From contig NZ_POST01000002.1 in NCBI RefSeq assembly GCF_002993965.1, positions 159,783-206,397 on the forward strand: a DNA stretch of 46,615 nucleotides, read 5' to 3'. Positions within the stretch are counted from its first letter, which is position 1. The number at the start of each line of letters is the position of its first letter. Origin of the DNA: Apilactobacillus timberlakei (GTDB lineage: Bacteria; Bacillota; Bacilli; Lactobacillales; Lactobacillaceae). This document shows, piece by piece, positions 29,987 to 41,428 of this stretch. The notes below the pieces were generated by a model. The model was not told where the DNA came from. It saw nothing but the letters and a program-made list of their open reading frames with translations, and did no database searches. The translations under genes were made by a program, and so were the position numbers.

Positions 29987-30019
29987 GAAGTTATTAAATA
30001 TAAGGAGGGAGATGTTTTT

Positions 30020-30502
30020 ATGGATGTAGCATTAGTTATGGGATCTATATCGGATTGGGATAAAGTTAGAGTCACGACCGAATTGCTTAAAAAATTAAAT
30101 GTATCATTTGATAAACATGTTATTTCTGCCCATAGGATGCCCAATGAACTACAAGCGTTTGCTTCTTCAGCAAAATCCGAACATTATAAAATAATAATTG
30201 CGGCAGCAGGTGGAGCAGCACATTTACCTGGAATGATGGCTGCAAATACAGATTTACCGGTTATTGGGATTCCAATACAAACTAAGTCATTGAATGGAAT
30301 GGATTCACTATTATCAATGGTTCAAATGCCAGCAGGTGTTCCAGTGGCGACAGTTGCCATTGGAGATGCTGGAGCAAAAAATGCAGCTATTTTAGCAGCA
30401 CAAATAATCGCTTTAAATAATCAAGCAGTTGCAGATAAATTGAATACATTTAGAAGAAATCAAACTAAGGAGGCAATTAATAGCAATGAAAGGCTCGAAT
30501 AA
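30020..30502 (+). CDS. purE: N5-carboxyaminoimidazole ribonucleotide mutase
   Basis: Moves the carboxyl group of N5-CAIR to give CAIR. Class I PurE of 160 residues: VALVMGSISDWDKVR, SAHRMPNEL with the catalytic His, AAAGGAAHLPGMMAANTDLPVIGIP, and GVPVATVAIGDAGAKNAAILA. It works with PurK, whose gene overlaps its 3' end by 17 bp. AAGGAGGGAG precedes the ATG. First gene of the purine operon. Confidence 0.97.
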   Translation: MDVALVMGSISDWDKVRVTTELLKKLNVSFDKHVISAHRMPNELQAFASSAKSEHYKIIIAAAGGAAHLPGMMAANTDLPVIGIPIQTKSLNGMDSLLSMVQMPAGVPVATVAIGDAGAKNAAILAAQIIALNNQAVADKLNTFRRNQTKEAINSNERLE

Positions 30503-31607
30503 ATTAGTTTTACCTCAAAATACCATTGGAATTTTAGGTGGTGGACAATTAGGACAGATGATGGCACTATCTGCAAAATCTATGGGATATAAAATTGGTA
30601 TTTTAGATTCCACGCCTCATTCATCGGCATCTCAGGTAGCCGATTTTCAAATAATTGCTGAATATAATGATCAAAAAGCATTAAATAATTTAGCAAATAA
30701 ATCTAATCTAATTACCTATGAGTTTGAAAATGTAGATCAAAACTCAATTAAAAAAATAAAAGACAAAGTTTTAGTTCCACAAAAATTAAATGAGTTGTCG
30801 ATTATTAGTCATCGTAAAAGAGAAAAAGATTTTTTATTTAATAACAATTTACCAGTTGTAAATTATCAGTATGTTAATAGTGAAAGTGATTTAGAGGCTG
30901 CTATAAGTAAAATAGGATTTCCTAGCATATTGAAGACATGTGAAGGTGGTTATGACGGGCATGACCAAATTGATATTAATAATGAAAAAGACATGAACAA
31001 TGCGTTAACAAAATTAAATAATCGTGAATGGATACTAGAAGAAAAAGTAAAGTTTAATAAAGAAGTATCAATTATGGTTGCCAGAAATAATCAAGATCAG
31101 ATAGGAACTTTTCCTTTAAGTGAAAACATCCATAAAAATCATATATTGCATACTAGTATTGTTCCAGCCCGTGTAAACAATTTAGTTCATGAAAAAGCAA
31201 AAAGTATTGCCGTAAAAATAGCTCAAAAATTAGATTTAACAGGAGTACTTGGCATTGAATTCTTTTTGCTACCAAACAATGAATTGATTGTTAATGAAAT
31301 GGCTCCAAGACCACATAATTCAGGACATTATACGATTGAAGCATGTAACATATCACAATTTGAAGCACATATTAGATGTATTTGTGGTTTATCAATTCCT
31401 AAAATAAAAATGGATCATAAAGCCGTGATGGTTAATTTATTAGGATCTAATATTGAAGTCGCAAGAAAAAGCCTCAATAATCACCCTGATTGGCATTTAC
31501 ATGACTATGGTAAAGCTGACATCAGGAATGGACGTAAGATGGGACATATTACTGTAATAGGCGATTCTATAGATGATTTATTAAATAAAGTTGAGCAATT
31601 TAAATAA
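30486..31607 (+). CDS. purK: N5-carboxyaminoimidazole ribonucleotide synthase
   Basis: ATP-grasp enzyme that makes N5-CAIR from AIR, bicarbonate and ATP. It opens with IGILGGGQLGQMMALSAKSMGY; the ATP-grasp core (FPSILKTCEGGYDGHDQ, WILEEKVKFNKEVSIMVAR) and the metal-binding NEMAPRPHNSGHYTIEA follow. 373 residues is the family size. Translation is probably coupled to purE by the overlap; its GGAGG lies inside purE. Confidence 0.97.
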   Translation: MKGSNKLVLPQNTIGILGGGQLGQMMALSAKSMGYKIGILDSTPHSSASQVADFQIIAEYNDQKALNNLANKSNLITYEFENVDQNSIKKIKDKVLVPQKLNELSIISHRKREKDFLFNNNLPVVNYQYVNSESDLEAAISKIGFPSILKTCEGGYDGHDQIDINNEKDMNNALTKLNNREWILEEKVKFNKEVSIMVARNNQDQIGTFPLSENIHKNHILHTSIVPARVNNLVHEKAKSIAVKIAQKLDLTGVLGIEFFLLPNNELIVNEMAPRPHNSGHYTIEACNISQFEAHIRCICGLSIPKIKMDHKAVMVNLLGSNIEVARKSLNNHPDWHLHDYGKADIRNGRKMGHITVIGDSIDDLLNKVEQFK

Positions 31608-31623
31608 TTAGGAGCATACAACA

Positions 31624-32334
31624 ATGGATAAATTAGTCGACTCAGGCAAAACTAAACAATTGTTTCAAACTAATGATAAAAACGTTTTAAAAGTTCATTA
31701 TACAAATCACACTACTGCTGGTGATGGTAAAAGAAATGAACAAATCGAAAATAAAGGGGCAGTCAATAATCAAATATCTAGTTTAATTTTTCAATATTTA
31801 AATAAATTTGACATCCCTAATCATTTTATTGAACAAACATCAAATACAGACCAGTTAAATAAAAAGGTGAATATGATTCCATTAGAAGTAGTAGTAAGAA
31901 ATTTGTCATCAGGACATTTTCAGAAAAGATTTGGCACTAATAACTTGCAGCAATTATCAAAACCAGTTGTTGAATTCTTTATGAAAAATGATGAGCTTCA
32001 CGATCCAATGGTAAACGATTTAGATGCCCAAGCTTTGAATATTGCAAATGAACATCAATTATCTAAAATGCGTGATTTAGCTTTAAAAATAAATATAGCA
32101 TTAATCAATTTATTTAAAGAAATAAATATTACATTAGTCGACTTTAAAGTGGAATTCGGAATAGATGAAAGCAATCATATAATTTTGGCTGATGAAATTT
32201 CACCAGATTCATGTCGACTAATAGATACAGATACAAAGGAATCGTTAGATAAAGATGTCTTTCGTAAGAATGAAGGAAATATGATGAAAGGCTACTACAA
32301 AGTTTTACATAAATTACAAAAAGAACTGGCATAA
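31624..32334 (+). CDS. purC: phosphoribosylaminoimidazole-succinocarboxamide synthase
   Basis: Joins CAIR with aspartate to give SAICAR. Recognised by GKTKQLFQT near the N-terminus, SGHFQKRFGT and the signature LVDFKVEFGIDESNHIILADEISPDSCRL. 236 residues, the normal monofunctional bacterial size. TTAGGAG precedes the ATG. The enzyme for the next lyase step, PurB, is not encoded in this cluster. Confidence 0.97.
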   Translation: MDKLVDSGKTKQLFQTNDKNVLKVHYTNHTTAGDGKRNEQIENKGAVNNQISSLIFQYLNKFDIPNHFIEQTSNTDQLNKKVNMIPLEVVVRNLSSGHFQKRFGTNNLQQLSKPVVEFFMKNDELHDPMVNDLDAQALNIANEHQLSKMRDLALKINIALINLFKEINITLVDFKVEFGIDESNHIILADEISPDSCRLIDTDTKESLDKDVFRKNEGNMMKGYYKVLHKLQKELA

Positions 32335-32348
32335 GGAGCAATAATATT

Positions 32349-32597
32349 ATGTATTTGGCTAAATTATATGTAAGTCACAAACCATCAATTTTAGATCCTC
32401 AGGGCGAAGCTATTAAAAAAGCATTACACAGTTTAAATCATCAAAGTGTTGAATCAATTTCGCAGGGAAAATATTTTGAAATTAATTTAAATGAAAATAA
32501 TCAAGAAGATGCCGAGAATGTTTTAAAAAAAGCATGCGAAGAATTATTAGTTAATCAAAATATGGAAACATACCACTATGAGATAAAGGAAGTGTAA
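32349..32597 (+). CDS. purS: FGAM synthase subunit PurS
   Basis: Small 82-residue subunit that bridges PurQ and PurL in the three-part FGAM synthase of Gram-positives. The pattern [26 protein letters not shown] and the regular spacing toward [24 protein letters not shown] match PurS. AAGGAG overlaps the end of purC. Its place before purQ-purL is diagnostic. Confidence 0.95.
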   Translation: MYLAKLYVSHKPSILDPQGEAIKKALHSLNHQSVESISQGKYFEINLNENNQEDAENVLKKACEELLVNQNMETYHYEIKEV

Positions 32598-32601
32598 TCC
32601 A

Positions 32602-33270
32602 ATGAGATTTGCAGTAATTAGTTTTCCAGGGTCTAATTGTGACAATGATTTATATTATGCAATCAAGGATGGAATTAGAGAAAATTGTGACATGGTCTCT
32701 TCCGAAGATACTAACCTTAATATGTATGATGTGATTTTACTACCAGGAGGATTTTCCTTTGGCGATTACTTAAGAAGCGGAGCAATTGCAAGTTTATCTC
32801 CTATCATGAAGAGCATAAAAGAAGCTGCCAACAATGGAAAAATAATTATTGGTATTTGTAACGGCTTCCAAATTCTCACCGAATCACATTTACTTCCCGG
32901 ATCTTTAATTAAAAATAATAATATGCAATTTGTTTCTAATTGGGAAAAATTATCAGTATCAAATAATCAAACCATTTTTACCAATGAATACAAAAAGAAT
33001 GAACAAATTAACATTCCTGTCGCACATGGTGAGGGACATTATTATTGTGATCAAGACACTTTAGCTAGCCTTAAAGATAATCACCAAATTGTGTTCACTT
33101 ATAACAATAATCCTAATGGTAGCATTTCTGATATTGCAGGGATTGTCAATAAAGAAGGTAATGTATTAGGAATGATGCCACATCCAGAAAGAGCAGTCGA
33201 AGATATTTTAGGTAGCAAGGATGGACTAAAATTATTTAAATCAATTTTAAATCACAATGTAAGGAGCTAA
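32602..33270 (+). CDS. purQ: FGAM synthase subunit PurQ (glutaminase)
   Basis: Class I glutamine amidotransferase that supplies ammonia to Pur[16 protein letters not shown] at the N-terminus; the nucleophile Cys86 in GICNGFQIL; catalytic His/Glu in [11 protein letters not shown] near the C-terminus. 222 residues. It lies 4 bp after purS and 2 bp before purL, indicating balanced, coupled production of the complex. Confidence 0.97.
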   Translation: MRFAVISFPGSNCDNDLYYAIKDGIRENCDMVSSEDTNLNMYDVILLPGGFSFGDYLRSGAIASLSPIMKSIKEAANNGKIIIGICNGFQILTESHLLPGSLIKNNNMQFVSNWEKLSVSNNQTIFTNEYKKNEQINIPVAHGEGHYYCDQDTLASLKDNHQIVFTYNNNPNGSISDIAGIVNKEGNVLGMMPHPERAVEDILGSKDGLKLFKSILNHNVRS

Positions 33271-33272
33271 CT

Positions 33273-35492
33273 ATGTTAAAAAAGCATATTGAACCATCAG
33301 CCGAAGAAATTCGTGATCAAAAATTATATGTTCAAATGGGATTAACTGAAAAAGAATATAAAATAATTGTAGATAAATTAATTCATAGATTACCTAATTA
33401 TACGGAAATTGGTTTGTTTTCGGGGATGTGGAGTGAACATTGTTCATATAAAAATTCAAAATCTATTTTAATAAAATTTTGGTCAGACGGATCACGAGTT
33501 TTACAAGGCCCGGGTGAAGGAGCTGGAGTTTTAGATATTGATGATGGACAAGCAGTTGTTTTTAAAGCAGAAAGTCATAATCATCCCAGTTTTGTAGAAC
33601 CATATGAAGGAGCCGCAACCGGAGTTGGTGGTATTATTCGTGATATTTTTTCAATGGGAGCTAAACCCATTGCATCATTAGATAGCCTAAGATTTGGCGA
33701 TTTAGATAGCCAAAAAAATCGCTTTTTATTATCTCAAGTCGTTTCAGGAATTGCTAATTATGGTAATTGTATTGGAATTCCAACAGTTGGTGGTGAAATT
33801 GGATTTGACGATACATATAATGGAAATCCATTAGTTAACGTAATGTGTGTTGGATTAATGAATAAAAAGGATATGGAAACTGGTCGTTCAAAGGGTTTAG
33901 GTAATTCCATTATTTATGTAGGTGCTAAAACTGGACGTGATGGAATTAATGGTGCTACTTTTGCCTCAAGTGAATTTAGCGAGAAAGAAGAAGCAGAACG
34001 TTCAGCAGTTCAAGTTGGTGATCCTTTTATGGAAAAGCTATTAGTAGATGCTTGTTTAGAAATAACTAAGTATCATTCGGATATCTTAGTTGGTATTCAA
34101 GATATGGGAGCTGCGGGAATTGTATCATCTTCTGCAGAAATGGCAGCTAAAGCAAATAGTGGAGTGGACTTAAATCTAGATTTAGTTCCTAAACGTGAAT
34201 CTGGAATGACTCCATATGAAATGATGCTCTCTGAATCTCAAGAAAGAATGCTTTTATGTGTCAAAAAAGGGTATGAAGACGAGGTTATTAATATTTTCAA
34301 AAAATATAAACTTGAGGCTAAAGTTATTGGAAAAGTTAACGATGATGGTCAATATCGATTGAGCTTTCAAGACGAGATAGTTTGTGATATTCCAACCAAA
34401 AGCCTAGTTGATGATGTTCCAGAATATTCGCATCCAGTCATAAAACCTAAGCGATTGTTAAAAAAAATAAATGATTATTATCCAGCATTTGATGATACAT
34501 ATCAGATACTAAAAGAATTATTATCACAGCCAACTATCGCTTCAAAAAACAGCATTTATCGTCAATATGATAGTCGGGTTCAAGCGAATACTGTTTTGTC
34601 ACCAGGTAGTGACGCAGCAATAGTAAGAATTAGACACACCAACAAGTCATTAGCAATGACTACTGATTGTAATAGTAGATATATATATTTAAATCCTTAT
34701 ATTGGTGGACAAATTGCTGTTGCAGAAGCAGCTCGTAATATTGTAGCCAGTGGAGGACATCCAATTGGCATTACTGATTGTTTAAATTTTGGTAATCCTG
34801 ATGATTCCGACAGCTATTATTCAATGGATCAATCGGTTGAAGGAATGTCAGAAGCTTGCAAAAAGTTTGACACTCCAGTAATCGGTGGAAACGTTTCACT
34901 ATATAACGAGACCGATGGTAATTCAATTTATCCAACCCCAATGGTAGGCATGGTTGGTTTAATTGAAAACAATAGCAATGTTATGGATCAACATGCTAAA
35001 AAAGCTAACGATTTAGTATACGTTATTGGCCAAACATATGACGATTTTAATGGCTCAGAATTACAAAAAATGCTAAATAAAAAAATTAGTGGTGACATTA
35101 AACATTTTGATTTAAATGAAGAATACGATAATCAAAAGTTAGTACAAAATATTATCAAACAAGGATTAGTTAATAGTGTTCATGATGTTAGTGAAGGTGG
35201 TTTGGCAGTAGCACTTATGGAAAGCTTGTTTAAAAACAAACTAGGATTCAATGGTGGAATGGATATATCAAAAGAACAATTATTTTCAGAATCACAATCA
35301 AGATTTATAGTAACTATTGATCCTATTAATAGAGATAAATTTGAAAAAATTACTGGTTTAAAAGCAACGATGATTGGATATACAACCAAAGACAATAAAA
35401 TAAATATGCAATTAAGTAACGGAAAATTAACTGGTGAGATGATTAATTTGCGTAAAGCATGGGAGGATAGTCTAGCATGCTACATGAAATAA
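33273..35492 (+). CDS. purL: FGAM synthase subunit PurL
   Basis: Catalytic subunit converting FGAR to FGAM with ATP and PurQ-derived ammonia. Short Gram-positive form of 739 residues (not the 1300-residue fused enzyme). Visible motifs: [85 protein letters not shown] precedes the ATG. Overlaps purF by 16 bp. Confidence 0.97.
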   Translation: MLKKHIEPSAEEIRDQKLYVQMGLTEKEYKIIVDKLIHRLPNYTEIGLFSGMWSEHCSYKNSKSILIKFWSDGSRVLQGPGEGAGVLDIDDGQAVVFKAESHNHPSFVEPYEGAATGVGGIIRDIFSMGAKPIASLDSLRFGDLDSQKNRFLLSQVVSGIANYGNCIGIPTVGGEIGFDDTYNGNPLVNVMCVGLMNKKDMETGRSKGLGNSIIYVGAKTGRDGINGATFASSEFSEKEEAERSAVQVGDPFMEKLLVDACLEITKYHSDILVGIQDMGAAGIVSSSAEMAAKANSGVDLNLDLVPKRESGMTPYEMMLSESQERMLLCVKKGYEDEVINIFKKYKLEAKVIGKVNDDGQYRLSFQDEIVCDIPTKSLVDDVPEYSHPVIKPKRLLKKINDYYPAFDDTYQILKELLSQPTIASKNSIYRQYDSRVQANTVLSPGSDAAIVRIRHTNKSLAMTTDCNSRYIYLNPYIGGQIAVAEAARNIVASGGHPIGITDCLNFGNPDDSDSYYSMDQSVEGMSEACKKFDTPVIGGNVSLYNETDGNSIYPTPMVGMVGLIENNSNVMDQHAKKANDLVYVIGQTYDDFNGSELQKMLNKKISGDIKHFDLNEEYDNQKLVQNIIKQGLVNSVHDVSEGGLAVALMESLFKNKLGFNGGMDISKEQLFSESQSRFIVTIDPINRDKFEKITGLKATMIGYTTKDNKINMQLSNGKLTGEMINLRKAWEDSLACYMK

Positions 35493-36925
35493 AAAGTTTA
35501 AATGAAGAGTGTGGTATTTTTGGTATTTTGAATTCAAAAGATGCTTCTGAGAATGCATATTTAGGGATGCATAGTTTACAACATCGTGGTCAAGAAGGTG
35601 CTGGGATTATCTCTTTTGATGGAAATAAAGTTTATTCTTACAAAGGTCAAGGACTCTTATCAACTGTTTTTAAAGACAAAAATAATTTAAAAAAGTTAAT
35701 AGGAAATTCAGCGATTGGTCATATTCGTTATGCTACCGCTGGTAGTCGTGGATTACAAAATATTCAACCTTTCTTTTTTAATGATCCTAGAATGCCATTT
35801 GCTATATCACATAATGGTAATTTAACTAATGCTGAAACTTTAAGAAAACATTTAGCTGAATGTGGTGCACATTTTCAAGCAGATTCTGATAGTGAACTTT
35901 TAGGGCTGTTGATTATGTTAGACAAGCATGATAAATTTATGAATCGTTTAAAAGCATCCCTAAGAAAATTACGTGGCGGATTTGCATTTATTATTATGAC
36001 TGCTAAGGGCATGATTGGTATTGCTGATCCGCATGGACTTAGACCCATTGTTTTAGGCCAAAATAAAGATGGAAGTTATATCTTATGTAGTGAAACATGT
36101 GCTTTAGACCAAATTGGTGCTCAATATATTAGAGATTTACAACCTGGTGAAATGATAACAATTAATGACAATGGATATACAATCAATCATTTTACCAAAT
36201 CGCAAGGCTTGACCGTTTGTTCATTGGAATATATTTATTTTGCTAGGGCTGATTCAGTAATTCATGGAGTTAGTGTTCATGAAGCTAGAAAAAATATGGG
36301 GGCAGCCATTGCTCAAGAGCATCCCGTAAAAGCAGATGTTGTGTTGGGAGTGCCTAATTCTTCTTTAGACGCTGCAATTGGATATGCTCAAGCAAGTGGC
36401 ATTCCGTTTGATATGGGAATGATTAAAAATCAATATGTTGCCAGGACTTTTATTGAACCTACCCAGGATAAGCGTGAACGTGGTGTTTCAATGAAACTAG
36501 CGGCTGTAAAGTCAGTGGTTCAAGGTAAAGACATAATATTAGTGGATGATTCAATTGTAAGAGGGACTACTAGTAAATATATCGTTAAATTACTTCAAGC
36601 AGCTGGTGCTAAATCAATTCACGTTAGAATTGCATCGCCAGTTATCAAATATCCATGCTTTTATGGTGTCGATATTGAAAGCAAAGCCGAATTAATTGGT
36701 GCTAATAAAACGGTTGAAGAAATTAGAGAATCCATCGGGGCAGACTCATTAGCATATTTAAGCATCCCTGGCATGATTAACTCTATTAATATTGATTCTA
36801 ATAACCAATATCATGGATTATGTACAGCATATTTTGATGGCAAGTATCCAACAAAATTATATGACTATCAGGATAAATACGATGCAGAAACCAAACAAAT
36901 CGAGCAAAGTAAAGGGGTGAAATAA
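35477..36925 (+). CDS. purF: amidophosphoribosyltransferase
   Basis: First committed step of purine synthesis, PRPP plus glutamine to phosphoribosylamine. An 11-residue propeptide ([11 protein letters not shown]) precedes Cys12, which should become the N-terminal nucleophile after processing. [13 protein letters not shown] and [13 protein letters not shown] belong to the glutaminase half; [27 protein letters not shown] is the PRPP-binding loop. 482 residues. The propeptide and the Bacillus-like sequence suggest the [4Fe-4S] class, but I did not trace all four cluster Cys. Confidence 0.96.
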   Translation: MLHEIKSLNEECGIFGILNSKDASENAYLGMHSLQHRGQEGAGIISFDGNKVYSYKGQGLLSTVFKDKNNLKKLIGNSAIGHIRYATAGSRGLQNIQPFFFNDPRMPFAISHNGNLTNAETLRKHLAECGAHFQADSDSELLGLLIMLDKHDKFMNRLKASLRKLRGGFAFIIMTAKGMIGIADPHGLRPIVLGQNKDGSYILCSETCALDQIGAQYIRDLQPGEMITINDNGYTINHFTKSQGLTVCSLEYIYFARADSVIHGVSVHEARKNMGAAIAQEHPVKADVVLGVPNSSLDAAIGYAQASGIPFDMGMIKNQYVARTFIEPTQDKRERGVSMKLAAVKSVVQGKDIILVDDSIVRGTTSKYIVKLLQAAGAKSIHVRIASPVIKYPCFYGVDIESKAELIGANKTVEEIRESIGADSLAYLSIPGMINSINIDSNNQYHGLCTAYFDGKYPTKLYDYQDKYDAETKQIEQSKGVK

Positions 36926-36926
36926 T

Positions 36927-37961
36927 TTGCCTAATGAATATCAAAAGGCGGGCGTCAATATTGATAATGGAATAGCAGCCGTTAAAAATATTAGTCAAAT
37001 CGTTAAATCTACTCAAGATAAAAATGTAATATCTGGGATTGGTGGTTTCGGTGCTGAATACGGTTTAGCAAATGATATCAGTAATCTTAATAATCCAGTA
37101 CTAGTATCTGGGACTGATGGTGTTGGCACCAAATTGTTATTAGCAATTCAAGCTAATCAACATAATACTATTGGGATTGACTTAGTAGCAATGTGTGCTA
37201 ACGATATTTTGGCACAAGGTGCCCAACCACTTTTCTTTTTAGATTATTTAGGAGTTGGCCAATTGGAACCAAATAAGGTTAAAAAGATAGTTTCCGGTAT
37301 TGCTGAAGGTTGTAAACAAGCTGGATTGTCACTAATTGGTGGTGAGATGGCCGAAATGCCGGGTATTTATCAAGCCAAAGATTATGATTTAAGTGGGTTT
37401 GCAGTAGGTATCGCTGATCATAGTTCATTACTTTCTAAAGAAAATGTTCATGAAAATGATATTTTGATTGGCTTGTCATCATCTGGTATTCATTCAAATG
37501 GATACTCATTAGTTCGTAAAATTATTGATGATGCAAATTTAGATTTAAATAAGCAATATCAAGGGATGTCAGAGAAACTAATTAATATTTTATTAAAGCC
37601 AACCAAACTTTATTACAATAGCGTTTATCCTTTAGTAAAATCAAACCTAATCAATGCAATGGCTCACATTACTGGTGGTGGAATTGCTGACAATTTATCA
37701 AGAACGATTCCAGAAAATTTAACCGCAAAAATTAACCACGGTAGTTGGCATGTACCAGAAATCTTTAATTTTTTAAAAGCAAAAGGCAAATTAAGCCAAC
37801 ATGAAATGGACCAAGTTTTTAATCAAGGGATTGGGATGATATTAGTAGTCGATCCTAAGAATTTAAAGAAGGTGATTAATGAGCTGAATGCAAGAAACGA
37901 GAATTACTATGAAATTGGTAAGGTGGTGAAAAGGAATGAACAAGCAGTTGAATTCATTTAA
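36927..37961 (+). CDS. purM: phosphoribosylformylglycinamidine cyclo-ligase
   Basis: Closes FGAM to AIR using ATP. Typical segments: YQKAGVNIDNGIAAVKNI, GIGGFGAEYGL, LVSGTDGVGTKLLLAI, GIDLVAMCANDILAQGAQPLFFLDYLG, and HITGGGIADNLSRTIP. 344 residues. The start is TTG, 1 bp after the purF stop, with AAAGGGGTG upstream. Confidence 0.97.
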   Translation: MPNEYQKAGVNIDNGIAAVKNISQIVKSTQDKNVISGIGGFGAEYGLANDISNLNNPVLVSGTDGVGTKLLLAIQANQHNTIGIDLVAMCANDILAQGAQPLFFLDYLGVGQLEPNKVKKIVSGIAEGCKQAGLSLIGGEMAEMPGIYQAKDYDLSGFAVGIADHSSLLSKENVHENDILIGLSSSGIHSNGYSLVRKIIDDANLDLNKQYQGMSEKLINILLKPTKLYYNSVYPLVKSNLINAMAHITGGGIADNLSRTIPENLTAKINHGSWHVPEIFNFLKAKGKLSQHEMDQVFNQGIGMILVVDPKNLKKVINELNARNENYYEIGKVVKRNEQAVEFI

Positions 37962-38535
37962 TCAAAATAAAAAATTAAATGCTGCTGTCTTTGCTTCAGG
38001 AAACGGTACCAATTTTGAAGCGATTATGAAAGCTAAATTACCAATTAACATAGGAGTGCTAGTGTGTGATCGTCACAATGCTTATGTAGTCAAAAGAGCA
38101 GAAAAATATCATGTTCCAGTTTTTATATCAGAAGTTAAAAAGGGAATTAGTAAAAAAGAACGAGAAAAGAATATTTTACAGTGTTTGAAAGCTAATGACA
38201 TTTCAACAATTTTCTTAGCTGGTTATATGCGAATTGTTGGTTTAACCTTATTAAACGCTTTTCCCAAACGCATTTTAAATATCCATCCCGCACTATTACC
38301 TAATTTTCCTGGAAAACAAGGTATTCTAGATGCATACAATGCCAACGTAGATGTAACCGGTGTAACAATCCATTATGTAGATGCTGGAGTTGATACTGGA
38401 AAAATTATTGCACAAGCAAAAGTTAAAAGATATCCAAAAGATAGTTTAGAAGATTTGGAAAACAGGATTCATCATGTCGAGCATCAATTATATCCAAATA
38501 CCATTCATGAATTAATTAATAAAGGGGTACTATAA
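37936..38535 (+). CDS. purN: phosphoribosylglycinamide formyltransferase
   Basis: Formyl-tetrahydrofolate-dependent GAR transformylase. [14 protein letters not shown] near the N-terminus, [28 protein letters not shown] with catalytic Asn-His, and [19 protein letters not shown]. 199 residues. Overlaps purM by 26 bp in another frame, with AAGGTGG inside purM; the overlap indicates coupling. Its folate cofactor links it to thyA-folA elsewhere in the window. Confidence 0.97.
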   Translation: MNKQLNSFNQNKKLNAAVFASGNGTNFEAIMKAKLPINIGVLVCDRHNAYVVKRAEKYHVPVFISEVKKGISKKEREKNILQCLKANDISTIFLAGYMRIVGLTLLNAFPKRILNIHPALLPNFPGKQGILDAYNANVDVTGVTIHYVDAGVDTGKIIAQAKVKRYPKDSLEDLENRIHHVEHQLYPNTIHELINKGVL

Positions 38536-38536
38536 A

Positions 38537-40069
38537 TTGAAAAAATTAGCATTATTAAGTGTTTACGATAAAACCGGAATTGTTGAATTTGCTAAGAAAC
38601 TAGAAGCCAGAAACTTTCAAGTTATTTCTACAGGCGGTACATTAAAGAAATTATTGGATAATGGTGTAAAAGCAATCGCCGTAGAAAATATAACTAACTT
38701 TCAAGAAATGCTTGATGGACGTGTTAAAACACTGCATCCTAGAATTTATGCTGGTATTTTAGCAAAACGTGATAATCCAGTACATATGAAACAATTATCA
38801 GCTGAAAACATCCAGCCCATCGATTTAGTATGTGTAAATCTTTATCCATTTAAAGCAACGATCGAAAAACCGGGTGTAACAGATGATGAAGCAATTGAAA
38901 ACATTGATATTGGCGGTCCTTCAATGTTGAGGGCAGCTGCTAAGAATAGCCAAGATGTAATCGTATTAACCGATTTTAATGATTACGATGATTACATCGA
39001 AAGATATGATGAAAATAAACTAGATAGTAAATATCATCATCATTTAGCAGCCAAAGTGTTTAGACAAACTGCGGCTTATGATGCTTTAATTGCTAAATAC
39101 TTAACCAACGAGGAATTCCCTGCTAAATTAACTTTAACTTACGAAAAAGTAGAAAATATGCGCTATGGTGAAAATAGTCACCAACAGGCTGCATATTATA
39201 AGCAAGCCATCCCTGAAAAGTACTCCTTAGCTAATGCAAAACAATTACATGGTAAAGCTTTGTCATATAATAATATTAGGGATGCTGATGCGGCACTAAG
39301 AGTAATTGCTGAATTTCATAATCAACCAACTGTCGTTGCACTAAAACATATGAACCCCTGTGGCATTGGAACAGCCAATAATTTGTTAGATGCCTGGCAA
39401 GAAGCTTTTGATGCTGATCCAATATCTATTTTTGGTGGAATTATTGTTTTAAATCGTGAAGTTGATTTAGCAACTGCCCAAAAGATGCATTCTATCTTTT
39501 TAGAAATTGTAATTGCTCCTTCATTTACTGATGAAGCATATGATGTTTTGGCTAAAAAGAAAAATATCCGTTTAATTACACTTTCATTTGGTTCTATTGA
39601 TCAAAACGGACATGATGGAGTTAGTGTATTAGGTGGAATGTTAGTACAAAATCGTGATCTTCTACATGAAGAACCAGCTAATTTTAAAGTTGTTTCTAAA
39701 GTTAACCCCACTGCAGATCAATTAAAAGCTTTGGCATTTGGTCAAAATGTTGTTAAGCATGTTAAGAGTAATGCGATTGTGGTGACAACTGATACTAAAA
39801 CTCTTGGGGTTGGTGCAGGCCAAATGAATCGGATTGATTCAACTAAAATTGCGATTGATAAAGCCCAACCTAAAGCTGGTTATGATAAAGCTATTTTAGC
39901 GTCTGATGCTTTCTTCCCTATGGATGATTGTGTTGAATTTGCGGCCAAGCATGGTATCAAAGCGATTGTTGAGCCTGGTGGTAGTATTAAAGACCAGGCT
40001 TCAATTGATAAGGCCAATGAATTAGGTATAGCTTTAGTATTTAGTGGCAAACGTCATTTTAAGCATTAA
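38537..40069 (+). CDS. purH: bifunctional AICAR transformylase/IMP cyclohydrolase
   Basis: Last two steps to IMP. The N-terminal MGS-like cyclohydrolase domain starts [17 protein letters not shown] with [10 protein letters not shown] and [16 protein letters not shown]; the C-terminal transformylase has [28 protein letters not shown] and SDAFFPMDD. 510 residues. The start is TTG, 1 bp after purN's stop, with AAAGGGG upstream. An 97-bp gap with a tRNA-like structure separates it from purD. Confidence 0.97.
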   Translation: MKKLALLSVYDKTGIVEFAKKLEARNFQVISTGGTLKKLLDNGVKAIAVENITNFQEMLDGRVKTLHPRIYAGILAKRDNPVHMKQLSAENIQPIDLVCVNLYPFKATIEKPGVTDDEAIENIDIGGPSMLRAAAKNSQDVIVLTDFNDYDDYIERYDENKLDSKYHHHLAAKVFRQTAAYDALIAKYLTNEEFPAKLTLTYEKVENMRYGENSHQQAAYYKQAIPEKYSLANAKQLHGKALSYNNIRDADAALRVIAEFHNQPTVVALKHMNPCGIGTANNLLDAWQEAFDADPISIFGGIIVLNREVDLATAQKMHSIFLEIVIAPSFTDEAYDVLAKKKNIRLITLSFGSIDQNGHDGVSVLGGMLVQNRDLLHEEPANFKVVSKVNPTADQLKALAFGQNVVKHVKSNAIVVTTDTKTLGVGAGQMNRIDSTKIAIDKAQPKAGYDKAILASDAFFPMDDCVEFAAKHGIKAIVEPGGSIKDQASIDKANELGIALVFSGKRHFKH

Positions 40070-40078
40070 TAGTTTGGT

Positions 40079-40130
40079 AAGTATGGCTTAGATATTAGGT
40101 AGCACGATGGTTCGATTCCATCCATACTTA
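40079..40130 (+). ncRNA. tRNA-like element without an anticodon arm
   Basis: A 52-nt cloverleaf fragment between purH and purD. The 7-bp acceptor stem is perfect (AAGTATG 40079-40085 with CATACTT 40123-40129). Directly abutting it is a perfect T arm: GATGG (40106-40110), loop TTCGATT, CCATC (40118-40122), with the conserved TTC-G-A loop bases. A small D-like arm is possible (GCT 40086-40088 with AGC 40101-40103), and its loop includes AGGT as in normal D loops. Only 20 nt lie between the acceptor 5' strand and the T arm, so there is no room for an anticodon arm. No CCA is encoded. It could be a deleted tRNA gene, or an RNA with a separate function. Confidence 0.5.
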
Positions 40131-40166
40131 TCTTTAATTTATTGATATAGATTAGGAGTGCTAATA

Positions 40167-41414
40167 ATGGAAAATTGGTTGGTAATTGGTTCGGGTGGTC
40201 GTGAATACTCAATCTCCCAATGTTTAGCTAAAAAAGATAATCGTAGTGTGTATGTTGCACCAGGTAACCCAATGATGGAAAGAATGGATAATGTTCATTG
40301 TGTTCAAATTAATGAAATGAATTTTAATGATTTAACCGTATTTGCTCAAAGTCATCGTTTTGTTTGTACAATTGTCGGACCTGAACAACCTTTGTCCAAG
40401 GGAATTGTTGATGTCTTTAAAAAATCCGGCCTAAAAATTTTTGGTCCTGATCAATATACGGCACAATTAGAAAGCTCCAAGGTATTTGCTAAAGATATGA
40501 TGCAAAAAGCAAGTATTCCAACAGCTGATTTTCAAGAATTCTATGACACTAATAGTGCTTTGGCATACGTAGATAGTCATAATTTACCATTAGTGATAAA
40601 AGCAAATGGACTAGCAGGTGGTAAAGGTGTAATCATTGTGAATACCAAGTCACAAGCTACTAATGCAATTAATCATTTATTTTCCTTACCTAATCAACAA
40701 TCAATAATTATTGAAGAGTATTTAGATGGTGAAGAATTTTCATTTATTGTTATGGCAAATGGCGAAGAATTTATTCCCATGCCATTAGCACAAGATCATA
40801 AAAGATTAATGAATAATGATGAAGGACCTAATACTGGCGGGATGGGAGCATATAGTCCTTTGCCTCAATTTGGCAATGAGGTTACTCAAAATGCAATTAA
40901 TAAAGTGATAAAGCCATTACTAAGTACAATGGTAAATGAAGGGCATCCCTTTGTTGGATTTTTATATGCAGGATTAATTATGACTAAACAGGGTATTAAG
41001 GTCATTGAATTCAATGTTCGAATGGGTGATCCTGAAACTCAAGTGATCCTACCGCAATTAAAAAGTGATTTAGGTGATTTAATCATTAACTTATTAGATG
41101 GTAAAAAGATTCATGCAAAATGGGGTGCATCTGAATATTATTTAGGAACAGTGTTGGCTGCTAAAGGTTACCCTAAAAAGCCATCAGATCATTTAGAATT
41201 ACCTAAATTTCCTGATGGTACTAATATTATCTATTCAGGAGTTCAAGATGATAATGGTCTTATTTATAGCCATGGTGGGCGAGTGTTGATGGTTACTACT
41301 AAAAGTAATAATATTCTAAACGCACAACATCAAATTAACGAATTAATTTTAAAATCAGTCAATCAAAATGATTACTTGTATCGTAGTGATATAGGTTTAA
41401 AAGCTATAAAATAG
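40167..41414 (+). CDS. purD: phosphoribosylamine-glycine ligase
   Basis: ATP-grasp enzyme making GAR from phosphoribosylamine and glycine. NWLVIGSGGREYSI at the start, [27 protein letters not shown] (ATP grasp), GPNTGGMGAYSPLP and FNVRMGDPETQVILPQL. 415 residues from the ATG at 40167, which follows TTAGGAG; the in-frame GTG at 40158 overlaps that site. Last gene of the purine operon, closed by a strong terminator. Confidence 0.96.
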   Translation: MENWLVIGSGGREYSISQCLAKKDNRSVYVAPGNPMMERMDNVHCVQINEMNFNDLTVFAQSHRFVCTIVGPEQPLSKGIVDVFKKSGLKIFGPDQYTAQLESSKVFAKDMMQKASIPTADFQEFYDTNSALAYVDSHNLPLVIKANGLAGGKGVIIVNTKSQATNAINHLFSLPNQQSIIIEEYLDGEEFSFIVMANGEEFIPMPLAQDHKRLMNNDEGPNTGGMGAYSPLPQFGNEVTQNAINKVIKPLLSTMVNEGHPFVGFLYAGLIMTKQGIKVIEFNVRMGDPETQVILPQLKSDLGDLIINLLDGKKIHAKWGASEYYLGTVLAAKGYPKKPSDHLELPKFPDGTNIIYSGVQDDNGLIYSHGGRVLMVTTKSNNILNAQHQINELILKSVNQNDYLYRSDIGLKAIK

Positions 41415-41428
41415 AAAATTATGGAATA

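Noticed and set aside
36903-36926. Possible frameshift or fusion between purF and purM
   Set aside because: The stop, a 1-bp gap, AAAGGGGTG and a TTG start form a normal coupled junction.
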